Numbered from the stretch's first letter, positions 26,775-35,959 are shown. The stretch: 64,000 nt of DNA from Schaalia sp. Marseille-Q2122 (GCF_903645355.1 NZ_CAHJXR010000004.1:310001-374000); one strand, 5' to 3'. Translations and numbers: made by a program. Notes: generated from the letters alone by a model not told the origin.

Positions 26775-29323
26775 GCAACTCCCCCTCCCCGCGTCGCTTC
26801 GCCCGCGCTGCCCGCATACTCATCCCTCTCCTCATCGTCTGCCTTCTGCCGCTGCTCCTCCTCGAGGTCAACGGCCCCACCCTGAAAGTTGGCGTCGTCA
26901 ACGCCGACACCGGTGCAGAGGTCACCCTGCCCTCAGGAGAACGACAATTCATCCCCTTCGGCCGTCAACTCAGCGCCGCCCTCCTCGATACCCACGAGCA
27001 TTCGGGCGCCGAGATAGAACTCCTCTCCATCGACAGCGCAACGCAGCGTTTCGACGAGGGCACCTTGGACGCGTTAGTACTGATCCCCGCAGAGTTCTCC
27101 ACCAACCTCGCGACCTTCGGTACGCCGCAGGCACGCCAGGCTCAGGTCGAGCTACGTATCCGAGAAAGCCTTGCTCAGCACACTCACGCCCTCGCCCGTT
27201 ATATCGACGAAAGCGCCAGGGCCTCCTTGGGAAGGAGCCTCAATGAGGGCCTCCTTGAGGGCATCTATGGCGGCTTAGACAGGATGAAAGATGGAATGGA
27301 ACAGGCCCGCGATGGTGCTGTTGAACTTGCCGGCGGCACGACCCAAGCCGCGCGCGGCATTGAGCAGCTCCACTCCGGCTCCGCAGAGCTTTCTGACGGG
27401 CTCGAACGCTTCAGCGCAGGTATCGCTGAGCTTGACGGAGGAGCCGGGCAGCTCAATGCCGGTAGTACCGAGCTTGCGCGCGGGCTTGGACAACTGGCTC
27501 AGGGAGCCCAAGAGCTCGCCTCCGGTATGAACGAACTGGCCGTAGGGCTCACCGGGAGCAGTAGCCAGCCTGGCCTCATGTCCGGCGTCAACGCCCTCAC
27601 TGATGGGGTCATCGGAACGGAGGACAGCCTAGGCCTGGTTCAGGGAACCCGCCAGCTCGCTGACGGTAATCGCCAGCTTGCTGACGGCATTGAGCAGATG
27701 AGCGCCCTTGTTGATCCCCTGCGCAAGATCCTGCCGCCGCCGGGTGCTTTGGGGAATACCAGTGTTGATCTTGTCAAAGCCCTTGAACACGCAAGGGCCC
27801 TGGCTCAAGCGGCCCTTGATGCCCTTAACGCGGGCGCAGGCATCGTTGATTCACCCGAGGCAATCGCGCTCATCAAAGAACGGATGCAAGCCCTCATCGA
27901 GGCATGCCCCGCTGATCAGCCAGAGTTTTGCGCGCAGGTGAAGGAACTTTTCGATCTCCTCGGCCCACAACTCGACACCCTGCCCCAGGTACATCAACAG
28001 TCACGCCGCGCACTCGAAGACTTCCTCGCCCAGACTGGCACACCCGAATTCCTCGACAGTATCCGCCACGCCCAAGACTTCCTTGACGCCAATGGGGGCA
28101 TTGATGGCCTCATTCACGGTCCTCAGGGGCTCTTCGCTCAGGTCGATGCACTCCGGGACGGTACCCGCCAACTCGCCGATGGCGCAGAACGTCTCGCCCA
28201 AGGCGTGGCCGGAACTTCAAAGCGCCCTGGGCTCGCCCAAGGTGTCACCCAACTGCGCGATGGTGTCGAAGAACTCACGATCGGAGTGAGTGGAAGGGAC
28301 CGATTCGGGCGCCTCGTCAGCGATAGTCATCTTTCTGGCGGTGCCGCACAACTGGCTGACGGACTCTTGCGCGCCCATGATGGTGCGCGCATCTTCGACG
28401 AGGGGGTCGGGCAGTATCGCGTGGGCCTCGCCCAGGCTCACGCTGGAGCGCGCGCACTAAGCGACGGCGGACAACAGCTCCGCTCCGGTAGCGGACGCGC
28501 CGCAGATGGGCTGCGCAGGCTTGATGACGGTGCTGGGCAACTAGCACAAGGCCTTGCTGAGGGAGCCGAGGCAATCCCCCGATACTCGCCAGCGCAACGT
28601 GCCCAAATCCTGCAGGTTACCCTCTCTCCCATTCAATCGGAGGGCCAGAGATCTACCGACAACACAGGACGCTGGTCGGAGGAAGCCGTCCACGGGGCGC
28701 AGATTGCCACTCTGGTGATCATCATGTGGGTGGTGGGGGCTGTGACCCTCCTGCGCACGTCGCCCTTTAGCCAGACGCAGCTCAGCCGTCCGATCACAGC
28801 CGCCCAAGTGACGATTCATTCACTGCGAGGCCCCATGCTCATTGGAGCAGCCCTGTCCGTGGTGTCTCTGTTGGTCCTGTGGGGTATTGGCCCTTCACAT
28901 GCGGACTCTCAAGGCATGTCCTGGCTGTGGACAGCTCTTGCCTCAACCATCACTGTTGCCCTGGGCGTTGCCGCCATCCTTGCCATTCATCAGGGGATGC
29001 TGGCCCTCTCTGGCCCGCGCAATGGCCCGGGAGTCGTGATGGTGGCCCTCAGCGTCCAACTCATTCCCCTGGTGACCAGTCCCGTCTTTCACGGCGGCGC
29101 CGCTGGCGGACACTGGTTTGCCCTCACGCCTCTGGGAGCCCTTGTGCGGAGCTTTCATGCGGCCTACTTCCACGAGGGCGTGTCCACGTGGCTGGGGGCA
29201 CTGATCCTTGTGCTTCTGTGGGCGTGCGCTGCAGTAATCGTCTCGATTGTGAACGTGGCGCGCTATCGCACAGAAAATGATGACGCAGCGCTTCTGGAAG
29301 CGCTGCGTCATCGTGCCCAGTAG
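26771..29323 (+). CDS. YhgE/Pip family membrane protein
   Basis: Large membrane protein of 850 residues of the YhgE/Pip (phage infection protein) family. It has one N-terminal membrane helix (LIPLLIVCLLPLLLLEV), an outside domain beginning LKVGVVNADTG, and a long region of repeated heptad-like units of the type QLADGAxxLAxG that form helical stalks. Five or six membrane helices follow from about residue 640 (IATLVIIMWVVGAVTLL onward). The family includes YueB-type phage receptors and type VII secretion-linked proteins. It overlaps the MMPL gene by four bases. Function here is unknown; the context suggests a partner of the MMPL exporter. Confidence 0.87.
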   Translation: MSNSPSPRRFARAARILIPLLIVCLLPLLLLEVNGPTLKVGVVNADTGAEVTLPSGERQFIPFGRQLSAALLDTHEHSGAEIELLSIDSATQRFDEGTLDALVLIPAEFSTNLATFGTPQARQAQVELRIRESLAQHTHALARYIDESARASLGRSLNEGLLEGIYGGLDRMKDGMEQARDGAVELAGGTTQAARGIEQLHSGSAELSDGLERFSAGIAELDGGAGQLNAGSTELARGLGQLAQGAQELASGMNELAVGLTGSSSQPGLMSGVNALTDGVIGTEDSLGLVQGTRQLADGNRQLADGIEQMSALVDPLRKILPPPGALGNTSVDLVKALEHARALAQAALDALNAGAGIVDSPEAIALIKERMQALIEACPADQPEFCAQVKELFDLLGPQLDTLPQVHQQSRRALEDFLAQTGTPEFLDSIRHAQDFLDANGGIDGLIHGPQGLFAQVDALRDGTRQLADGAERLAQGVAGTSKRPGLAQGVTQLRDGVEELTIGVSGRDRFGRLVSDSHLSGGAAQLADGLLRAHDGARIFDEGVGQYRVGLAQAHAGARALSDGGQQLRSGSGRAADGLRRLDDGAGQLAQGLAEGAEAIPRYSPAQRAQILQVTLSPIQSEGQRSTDNTGRWSEEAVHGAQIATLVIIMWVVGAVTLLRTSPFSQTQLSRPITAAQVTIHSLRGPMLIGAALSVVSLLVLWGIGPSHADSQGMSWLWTALASTITVALGVAAILAIHQGMLALSGPRNGPGVVMVALSVQLIPLVTSPVFHGGAAGGHWFALTPLGALVRSFHAAYFHEGVSTWLGALILVLLWACAAVIVSIVNVARYRTENDDAALLEALRHRAQ

Positions 29324-29338
29324 CTAGGCGAGAAGATT

Positions 29339-29899
29339 TTAGGATACGGAGCGGCGGAGGCGGCGACGCTCTGCGAGCTCATCGATCATGACTGGTGCGT
29401 CCGCGTGTTCAATGGGCAGCTCGGCCAGGGAGCCTTCAATCTCGCGCCACACGCGGCCCACGGCAATACCGAAAACACCTTGACCACCCTGGAGGAGGTC
29501 GATGACCTCGTCGGTGGAGGTGCATTCGTAGACGGAGGCGCCATCGCTCATGAGGGTGATGGAGGCAAGGTCGTCAACGCCGCGATCATGCAGCTGGCTG
29601 ACAGCGGAGCGGACCTGCTGCAAGGAAACACCAGCGTCGAGGAGCTTCTTGACGATCTTGAGCACGAGAATGTCTTTGAAGGAGTAGAGGCGTTGCGAAC
29701 CGGAGCCGCGTGCTGCGCGGATGGAGGGTTGGAGCAAGCCGGTGCGTGCCCAGTAGTCGAGCTGACGGTAGGTAATACCAGCAGCTGAGCAGGCGACGGG
29801 GCCGCGGTATCCCATGGCTTCGTCGTCAATGCCTTCAAGCGGATCGCCAAATAGCATGGCCTGACGCTCAGCAGCAGGGTGCTCAAGCTGTGCACTCAT
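29339..29899 (-). CDS. MerR-family regulator (Rv1830-like)
   Basis: DNA-binding protein of 186 residues with a MerR helix-turn-helix (YRGPVACSAAGITYRQLDYW, WARTGLLQPSIR, YSFKDILVLKIVKKLLDAG). No ligand-binding Cys cluster is visible in the C-terminal half. The start at 29899 has AAGGAG before it; an in-frame start 10 codons upstream is less likely. It lies downstream of the garA/ftsR pair, the same neighbourhood as mycobacterial Rv1827-Rv1828-Rv1830, so it is probably the Rv1830-type regulator, whose target genes in this organism are unknown. Confidence 0.82.
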   Translation of the reverse strand: MSAQLEHPAAERQAMLFGDPLEGIDDEAMGYRGPVACSAAGITYRQLDYWARTGLLQPSIRAARGSGSQRLYSFKDILVLKIVKKLLDAGVSLQQVRSAVSQLHDRGVDDLASITLMSDGASVYECTSTDEVIDLLQGGQGVFGIAVGRVWREIEGSLAELPIEHADAPVMIDELAERRRLRRSVS

Positions 29900-30021
29900 G
29901 GCGACTCCTTGCGGATAATGTGTGGTCAAGAACTACTGGTATAACGCTAGGCGTGAAATGGTTGGCGGTCAACGACATTGACGGCGTGCCTCAACCTCAA
30001 GTTGAGATTGAAGGTTGGTTT

Positions 30022-30798
30022 TTAGTGGTGAAGCCCCGAAAGGGCAGTGCGTAACATCTCACGATGCAGATTGGCGAACAACTCCCCCAGATCCGTCGCA
30101 CGCGCCGCAGCCTTTTCCTTATCCCCGCTGCGTCCTCGAGCACGTTGGGCGTCAACCAGCTGATCAACGAGGTCGGCAGCACGTTCAGCCGAGTGCCGAA
30201 CGCTGCGCAAAAGACGAGGATCCACGCCCTCAGCCTCGAGCTGGCGGATCAGCGCCACCACATGCACGCTGCGGGTGGGGAAATACCCCGCCATATCCGG
30301 GGTGATGAGGCCCAGGCGCGTGTATTCCTCCAGAGTCTCAAGATCCGCTCCAGTCAGATCAGACAGGTCGCGAGCAGGAATGTAGGCACGATTCTGCGGG
30401 GTGACGACCTTCCCGTCGGAGGTAACGACCCGCGCCACAGGAGCGACCTCAATGTCATGGCCAGCATCAAGTGCAGCGAGCTCATCGCCAATAACCCGCA
30501 GGGGAAGGTAGGAATCCCGCTGTCGGCTGAGAATGAAACGCAGCCTCTCGACATCTGCCTGAGAATACTTCCGATACCCCGAACCTGTGCGAGCCGGAAT
30601 CACCAGACCCTCGGTTTCAAGAAAACGGATCTTCGATACCGTCAGCGCCGGGAATTCCTTTTTCAATTCCTCAGCTACGAAGCCGATCGCCAGGGAGGGG
30701 TCTCGGCTTACACCACGCGGCCAAGGGCCTTTTTCAGCCACTCCCCCAGCCTCAACGACTACCCGAGAACCGGCATTCAGATCACGTGCCGCACTCAT
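30022..30798 (-). CDS. ftsR: MerR-family regulator FtsR-like (Rv1828-like)
   Basis: MerR-type regulator of 258 residues. An N-terminal winged helix (IGFVAEELKKEFPALTVSKI, RFLETEGLVIPARTGSGYRK) is followed by a second domain DLSDLTGADLETLEEYTRLG and a C-terminal helical part. The mycobacterial homologue is Rv1828; the corynebacterial one, FtsR, activates ftsZ. The start overlaps the garA stop (ATGA), the same garA-ftsR pairing seen in other actinobacteria. The role in division control is transferred by homology. The gene symbol rests on synteny and the two-domain layout. Confidence 0.82.
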   Translation of the reverse strand: MSAARDLNAGSRVVVEAGGVAEKGPWPRGVSRDPSLAIGFVAEELKKEFPALTVSKIRFLETEGLVIPARTGSGYRKYSQADVERLRFILSRQRDSYLPLRVIGDELAALDAGHDIEVAPVARVVTSDGKVVTPQNRAYIPARDLSDLTGADLETLEEYTRLGLITPDMAGYFPTRSVHVVALIRQLEAEGVDPRLLRSVRHSAERAADLVDQLVDAQRARGRSGDKEKAAARATDLGELFANLHREMLRTALSGLHH

Positions 30799-31226
30799 GC
30801 GCTGTGAGGAGAGGGCTGGTAGGTCAGGCGGTACTTGCCGATCTGTACCTCGTCGCCGGCCTGCAGCTTCACCTGGTCAACGCGCTCCCGATTGACGTAA
30901 GTGCCGTTCAGAGAACCCGAATCACGCACGATGTGGCCGCCCTCGTGGGCGAGGAACTGGCAGTGTTTGCGCGACACTGTCACGTCATCAAGGAAAATAT
31001 CAGACTTGGGGGAACGGCCCGCATTAGTCACGTCGGGAGCGAGAAGGAAGCGTGCGCCGGTGTTTGGGCCACGTTGGACAATCAGCAATGCCGAGCCCTC
31101 AGGAAGAGCGTTAACGGCTTCCTGATCGCGAACCGACAAGGGCAGCGGACCGGTAACCTCCTCTTCCGGGCTTGATAGCGAGAAGACTGAGGTGGCCGTG
31201 GGGTCAAACTCCTGCTGCGCATCCAT
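30795..31226 (-). CDS. garA: FHA-domain regulator GarA (OdhI-like)
   Basis: Small forkhead-associated protein of 143 residues that in mycobacteria and corynebacteria binds and inhibits 2-oxoglutarate dehydrogenase and glutamate dehydrogenase unless phosphorylated by Ser/Thr kinases. The FHA core is intact: AGRSPKSDIFLDDVTVSRKH, then DSGSLNGTYVNRERVDQV and GDEVQIGKYRL. The kinase-target motif near the N-terminus reads PTATSVF, so the second Thr of the usual TTSVF is kept (T12) while the first is Ala (A11). Ribosome site GGAGGAAA precedes the ATG. It heads the garA-ftsR operon. Confidence 0.92.
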   Translation of the reverse strand: MDAQQEFDPTATSVFSLSSPEEEVTGPLPLSVRDQEAVNALPEGSALLIVQRGPNTGARFLLAPDVTNAGRSPKSDIFLDDVTVSRKHCQFLAHEGGHIVRDSGSLNGTYVNRERVDQVKLQAGDEVQIGKYRLTYQPSPHSA

Positions 31227-31238
31227 GTCACTTTCCTC

Positions 31239-31268
31239 CCTCTAGGTGACCTTCGACATCAGGTTCAA
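31239..31268 (-). promoter_or_regulatory. Putative garA promoter
   Basis: On the minus strand TTGAAC (31263-31268) and TAGAGG (31239-31244) are separated by 18 bases. The -10 box lies about 12 bases before the garA ATG and abuts the ribosome site, so the leader would be very short. Confidence 0.35.
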
Positions 31269-31317
31269 GCTTACGTTTTTTTATTCTGCGCGTCAGCGTG
31301 AATGAAGAAACACTAGG

Positions 31318-32141
31318 CTACTGTACTTTCGCCCAGCGTGGCTCAATTGCCTGCGCAACTGGACTGATCGTCACGGTATTTTCCCGCCGAATAGTGACCT
31401 CTGCGCCCTTTGCACGCATCTGGGCTGCCGAACCCGCCTGAATTTCCAAGGCAGTGGCAATCGTGTCGGGCTCGCCGATGACCTCCCAGCGGAAGGGCGA
31501 GGTCAACGGCTTCCCATCCAGGTACACGCCATTGGCATCAGAGGTAAAAGATGAGCGCATCGTCAGGCGCACACCATTCAAAGCCACCGCTTCTGCGCCG
31601 GCATTGCGCAATTCGCCTAGGGTCATGACGAAATTCGTCGTGCTGAGTGCCTTGTGCTGGTCAAGGACTGTCATCACAACGCCCGGGCCCTCAACAGGCA
31701 CGAGCGCGGCATTAATTTCAGCGAGTTCACGGGCCTTAATCGCCGCGTCAAGAGCTGCTTGCCGCTGAGTGGCTTCGTCTTCCAACTCTGACAGTTCAGA
31801 CAAGAGCTGCGCCCTCTCCGCGCGGAGGGCCTCCTCCTTCGAAGTTAACTCCTCAAGAAGGACCACGAGATCTTCTTGAGTGAGCGATTCGAGTGGGTCA
31901 GAGCGCTGGGAAATGACCTGACTGGCAAGGGCAAAACCCAAGGAGAAAAAGATGATGAGCAGACGTGGATACCACGGGGGGCTGAAATGAAGGCCATCCA
32001 GAGTCTGCGGCCGATGGGTCGAGAGTCCGGGGTGTTCAGCGGCATGTTCTTGTTCGTCGACTGCGCAGGGTGTTCCTCAGCTGCCCCTGTCTCGCTTCCG
32101 CTGTCGGGCATGGGGGGCGTGGGGGTGGGGGAAGTACTCAT
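31318..32141 (-). pseudogene. DUF881 protein, disrupted by an apparent one-base frameshift
   Basis: The downstream part (31318 to about 31980) encodes a DUF881 protein: a membrane helix (LLIIFFSLGFALASQV), a coiled coil (LTSKEEALRAERAQLLSE) and the conserved core LVPVEGPGVVMTVLDQ, TLGELRNAGAEAVALNG and PFRWEVIGEP. That frame has no ATG or GTG start. The natural start is the ATG at 32141, one base after the sbp stop; it reads MSTSPTPTPPMPDS up to ISAP and then leaves frame. Both frames meet at a run of six G (31976-31981, C on the coding strand). One extra C would join them into a single protein of about 274 residues. Sequencing error, a real mutation, phase variation or programmed slippage are all possible. 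Confidence 0.75.
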
Positions 32142-32142
32142 G

Positions 32143-32475
32143 TCACGCCTTAAAGATCAGTCGGCGGATGGAGGCTGTATTGGAGAAAATACGGATGCCG
32201 AGGACGACGACGACGGCCGTCGTCATTGCTGAACCCACGCCCAGCTGGGTGCCAAGAAAGACCAGGAGGCAGGCGATGACGACATTCCAGAAGAAGGACA
32301 TGATGAAGACCCTGTCGGAGAAGACGTCCTCAAGCCAAGCGCGGGCGGCACCGAAGAGAGCATCGAGGCCGGCCACCACTGCGACGGGCAGGAAGGGTTG
32401 CATCCACACGGGGATGGTGGGGTCAAGCAGGATGCCTGCAACAATACCGGCGATGAGGCCCAGAACTGCGATCAT
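32143..32475 (-). CDS. sbp: Small basic protein Sbp (DUF1290)
   Basis: Small membrane protein of 110 residues in the DUF1290/Sbp family, known in Bacillus from the division gene region (next to ylxW/ylxX). Three hydrophobic segments are visible (LGLIAGIVAGILL, MSFFWNVVIACLLVFLG, TTAVVVVLGIRIF). It lies between two DUF881 genes, the actinobacterial arrangement Rv1823-Rv1825. Molecular function is unknown; association with the cell envelope or division is inferred from the neighbourhood. Confidence 0.88.
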   Translation of the reverse strand: MIAVLGLIAGIVAGILLDPTIPVWMQPFLPVAVVAGLDALFGAARAWLEDVFSDRVFIMSFFWNVVIACLLVFLGTQLGVGSAMTTAVVVVLGIRIFSNTASIRRLIFKA

Positions 32476-32489
32476 CAGTGACTCCTCAA

Positions 32490-33323
32490 CTATTGAACAG
32501 GGGTGGTGTGGCGGAGGGGGCGGGCGTCGCGTCCCTCCATGGTAAGTTCTTCGACCGACTGCGTGGTGATTTGAATACCTTGCAAGGATTCCACGCTGGA
32601 GAGGTAATCTCCGCTCGCCCCGCGAACGAGGGATACCGACAGTTCGGTGGGATCACCGATGGCCTCCACGATATAGGGGGCGTGAACTGGCTTGACGTTG
32701 ACAAGCACTGAAGAACCTGCTGTGCGGATAAAAGAGCCCGGTCCCAGGCGGATGCCATTGATGCTCATGGCCTCCGCTCCGGCTGACCAGAGTGCGTTGA
32801 CGACCATTCGGAGGTCGTGGTCGCGTACCTTGCCCGTCTGGCGAGGGGTGGAGGTTTCGATGGCGGTTGAGGGAGCGTCATTGAGGGTGACGCGCAAACC
32901 TTTACCCTGTACGGCTTTTTGGGCGGTAGCGAGGGCGGTCGCGGCGGAGAGTTCGTTGTTGCCCGGCGTGAGGTTGTGGGTCTCGGCGGCGATCTTGGCG
33001 TTAATCTGCTCGTTTTCACTGTCGAGGGTATTGACGACCTCTGTGCGTTCCTGCACTTGTGTGAGCAAGCTTGCCTCAACGTCGAATCGTGTGGGGGCGC
33101 GGAGATTCTTCACCGCCGTGATCGACACGAAGCCGAGGGCGAGTGCCAGAGCGATGACGATGATCTTCTGGACGGCAGTCGTGGGGCTTTTTTCTGACCC
33201 GTAGGAGTGGTAGCCCGCGTCGAGAGGGTTGAAGAGAATCTGCGTGAGTAGTGACATTGACGCTGCCGGGTCACGAGGGGGAGCATCTTTCTGCGTCTGC
33301 TCCTCAGGGGGCGTGGTCGTCAT
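32490..33323 (-). CDS. DUF881 membrane protein (YlxW/YlxX-like)
   Basis: Single-pass membrane protein of 277 residues with a cytoplasmic N-terminal tail, one membrane helix (IIVIALALALGFVSITAV), a coiled coil around DSENEQINAKIAAE, and the DUF881 domain (LRVTLNDAP, VVNALWSAGAEAMSINGIRLG, PYIVEAIGDP). It is intact, unlike its paralogue two genes downstream. The start overlaps the pepN stop as ATGA, so pepN, this gene, sbp and the second DUF881 form one operon. Function unknown; neighbours suggest envelope or division. Confidence 0.88.
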   Translation of the reverse strand: MTTTPPEEQTQKDAPPRDPAASMSLLTQILFNPLDAGYHSYGSEKSPTTAVQKIIVIALALALGFVSITAVKNLRAPTRFDVEASLLTQVQERTEVVNTLDSENEQINAKIAAETHNLTPGNNELSAATALATAQKAVQGKGLRVTLNDAPSTAIETSTPRQTGKVRDHDLRMVVNALWSAGAEAMSINGIRLGPGSFIRTAGSSVLVNVKPVHAPYIVEAIGDPTELSVSLVRGASGDYLSSVESLQGIQITTQSVEELTMEGRDARPLRHTTPVQ

Positions 33324-35947
33324 AGCGTCGTCTCTTGCACTCGTAATGCGCGTTCAACGTCGTCAATGTGTTCGACAATGAGGCGCTTGAGGGCGTCTGG
33401 GGCGTCAGCGTGATCCTTTAGCCACTGCTGGGCTGCTGCGAGGAGTTCACTGGAGTGCGCGCTGGTCTGCGCGTCCACAAAACGAGGGAAGGCGCCGTGG
33501 ACGAAGCGGATACCCATGCCGATCGAATGGGATGTCCAGAACGTGTCGAGTGACTCGAAGAAAGCTGCTGTCAGCTCATCGCCCTCCCATTGTGAGACGC
33601 TAAGGCCCTCAAGGGTGGCACTGAGGTGGTCATTGGAGAGCACTCCGGTGAGGACTTCCTGCCAGGCGCTCGCCCGTATCTGGGCTGTGGGGAGGGCGCT
33701 GAGAGCACGCCGATGGTGGACTTCCGCTTCACCGGTGTGCGCATCGTGAAGCCAGGTGTCGAGTGCTTCGCGGGTGGTCAGGCCACGGGCGGCGAGGGCG
33801 AGGCGCGCCGTCCATTCGAGGTCCGCGCCAGCGGGCACGCGGGATGAGCGGCCCTCGGCAATGGCCTGAACCTCTGGGATGAAGGCCTCCTCTTCTGGGG
33901 GCATCCCGCGGAAGGCTGTGAGCAAGGCGTAGGCCCACTGCCTGGCCTTATCCTCACTGATTGGCGTACCGAGGACTTCGTAGCTGCGTTGAGCGACTGC
34001 GGCTTGGGCCTCAGGGCGCTGGGAGGCCGGGAGGAAGGCAGAGATCGCAGTGGCGACCGTTTGGAGGAGGCGCACGAGGACGGCCTCTTCGCTTTCGTGA
34101 GGAGCGTGGGTGAGCACAGCCTCCACGTAGCGGCGCGGATGGAGGAGACCATCTCGCACGGCCATCCACAGGGAGGCCCACACCACCGCGCGAGTGAGGG
34201 GCTGCGGGCAGGCGCCGATGGCAGCCAGGGCAGTGTCTGTGGAGTGCTCATCAAGGCGGGCAACCGCGTAGGTCAGATCCTCGTCGTTGACGACAACGAG
34301 GTCGCAATCCGCAATCGCCCCGGGCCGGTCAAGGATAGCGTCGGTATCAATGAGGGCGCTGCGCCCATCAATGCGAACGGGGAAACGGTGGGTGCGCACG
34401 AGTTCCTTCACGCCAGCAGCACTGTCACGCAGGGACCAAGTAGAGACAATGACATCGTGGGGGCGTAGGACCAGTTCCGTTCCGGGCGTTGATCCCTGAG
34501 TGAGAGTGAAGTTGCGGACCTGACCCTCTGGGCCTTCCTCCCAGGTGGCCGCCAAGGATGAGGGGCCAGTGGTGTGCAACCACAGGCGCTCCCACTCGCG
34601 TAAGTCCTGCCCAAGTTCTGCTCCCAGCGCCTCCAATAGGTCATGCAGGGTCGTTGAAGCGAAAGCGTGCGAGCGAAAGTAACGCGTCGCAGCGGAGAAG
34701 AAGACATCCCTCCCCACCCAGGCCACCAGTTGTTTGAGGACGGAGGCTCCCTTGGCGTAGGTAATACCATCGAAGTTGTTTTTCGCCGCATCCACGTCGG
34801 GAATGTCGGCGGCAATCGGGTGAGTCGTCGGGTAGAGGTCTTGCTGGTAGGCCCAGGCTTTGCGCGCGATAGCGAAGGCAGCCCACTCTCCGACGTAGGG
34901 GGTGGCCTCGGCGGCCGCCATCGTGCCCTGATTGTCAGCGAAGGACTCCTTGAGCCACAGGTCATCCCACCAGCGTGGGGTAACAAGGTCACCGAACCAC
35001 ATGTGGCACATCTCGTGCAAGATCACGTTCGCGCGTTTTTGACGATCAGCGAAAGTGGGCGTGTCTCGCGAAAGGAAGCTCTCTGTGAAGGTGACGCAAC
35101 CGGGGTTTTCCATGGCGCCAAGGTTGTATTCGGGGACGAAAATCTGGTCGTAGGTGCCCCAGGGATAGGCCACTTGATAGTGCTGGTGGAAGTAGTCCAG
35201 GCCAGCGCGGGTGACGGAAAGGATGTCATCGGCGTCCATGAAGCGAGCCAGGGCTTGCCGACACATGAGGCGCAGGGGGATCAAGAGCCCCTCGGCCTCG
35301 GGGCAGGCCGCGAGGGCCTCGGCTGATGGGTTCCAGGCGCCGCCCTCGACGACGCTCCACTGTCCGGCGACGATGGCGGTGATGTAGCTCGAAAGAGGGG
35401 GCGTGGTGGAGAAGTGGTGGCATGTGCTCCCCTCCCCCATCTGCTCTATGTCCACGAGGGCGCCGTTGGAGGTGACGGTCCAGTCGGAGGGTGCGGTGAC
35501 GTGGAAAGTCCAGGTGGCTTTCAGATCCGGCTGGTCAAAACAGGGCCACGCGCGGTGGGCATCATTGGGTTCAAACTGGGTGTAGAGGTAGACGCGCTGA
35601 TCCTCAGGATCGTGGTAGCGGTGCAATCCTTCGCCAGTTCGGGAAAAAAGGCAGCGAGCGTTGACCGTGACGCTGAGAGGCTCGTTGGCGGGCAGGCCAT
35701 GGAGGTCCAGCCGTGCGCCATCATGGGTGAAAGGGTGAGCCTTGCCGTTGACGGTGACACTCTCCACTGATCCCTTGAGGTCGATGAAGGTCTGTCCGCT
35801 GGCGGTGGCGAAAGAGAGGGTGGATGTGACGGCGTAGTCATTAACCTGAGGATCTGCCGCTGCCGAAAGGTCGACATGAACATCCATTGCCGACAGGGTC
35901 AGATCAGCAGAACGGGTCAGAGCATCGTGGCGCGTCAATGAGTACAT
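33320..35947 (-). CDS. pepN: Aminopeptidase N (M1 zinc metallopeptidase)
   Basis: Removes N-terminal amino acids from peptides, 875 residues. The exopeptidase motif GAMENPG and the zinc site HEMCHMWFGDLVTP are present; the HExxH is at residues 311-315 and the third ligand Glu lies in LWLKESFAD. The C-terminal half is the helical ERAP1-like domain. No signal peptide is seen, so a cytoplasmic enzyme is likely. The ATG has no Shine-Dalgarno, and a minus-strand TAGAAT box lies 6 bases before it, consistent with a leaderless mRNA. It is transcribed divergently from murE and leads the DUF881-sbp operon. Confidence 0.95.
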   Translation of the reverse strand: MYSLTRHDALTRSADLTLSAMDVHVDLSAAADPQVNDYAVTSTLSFATASGQTFIDLKGSVESVTVNGKAHPFTHDGARLDLHGLPANEPLSVTVNARCLFSRTGEGLHRYHDPEDQRVYLYTQFEPNDAHRAWPCFDQPDLKATWTFHVTAPSDWTVTSNGALVDIEQMGEGSTCHHFSTTPPLSSYITAIVAGQWSVVEGGAWNPSAEALAACPEAEGLLIPLRLMCRQALARFMDADDILSVTRAGLDYFHQHYQVAYPWGTYDQIFVPEYNLGAMENPGCVTFTESFLSRDTPTFADRQKRANVILHEMCHMWFGDLVTPRWWDDLWLKESFADNQGTMAAAEATPYVGEWAAFAIARKAWAYQQDLYPTTHPIAADIPDVDAAKNNFDGITYAKGASVLKQLVAWVGRDVFFSAATRYFRSHAFASTTLHDLLEALGAELGQDLREWERLWLHTTGPSSLAATWEEGPEGQVRNFTLTQGSTPGTELVLRPHDVIVSTWSLRDSAAGVKELVRTHRFPVRIDGRSALIDTDAILDRPGAIADCDLVVVNDEDLTYAVARLDEHSTDTALAAIGACPQPLTRAVVWASLWMAVRDGLLHPRRYVEAVLTHAPHESEEAVLVRLLQTVATAISAFLPASQRPEAQAAVAQRSYEVLGTPISEDKARQWAYALLTAFRGMPPEEEAFIPEVQAIAEGRSSRVPAGADLEWTARLALAARGLTTREALDTWLHDAHTGEAEVHHRRALSALPTAQIRASAWQEVLTGVLSNDHLSATLEGLSVSQWEGDELTAAFFESLDTFWTSHSIGMGIRFVHGAFPRFVDAQTSAHSSELLAAAQQWLKDHADAPDALKRLIVEHIDDVERALRVQETTL

Positions 35948-35953
35948 GCCTCA

Positions 35954-35959
35954 ATTCTA
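35954..35959 (-). promoter_or_regulatory. Putative -10 box for pepN (leaderless)
   Basis: On the minus strand TAGAAT ends 6 bases before the pepN ATG. No ribosome site and no clear -35 are visible. Confidence 0.4.
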
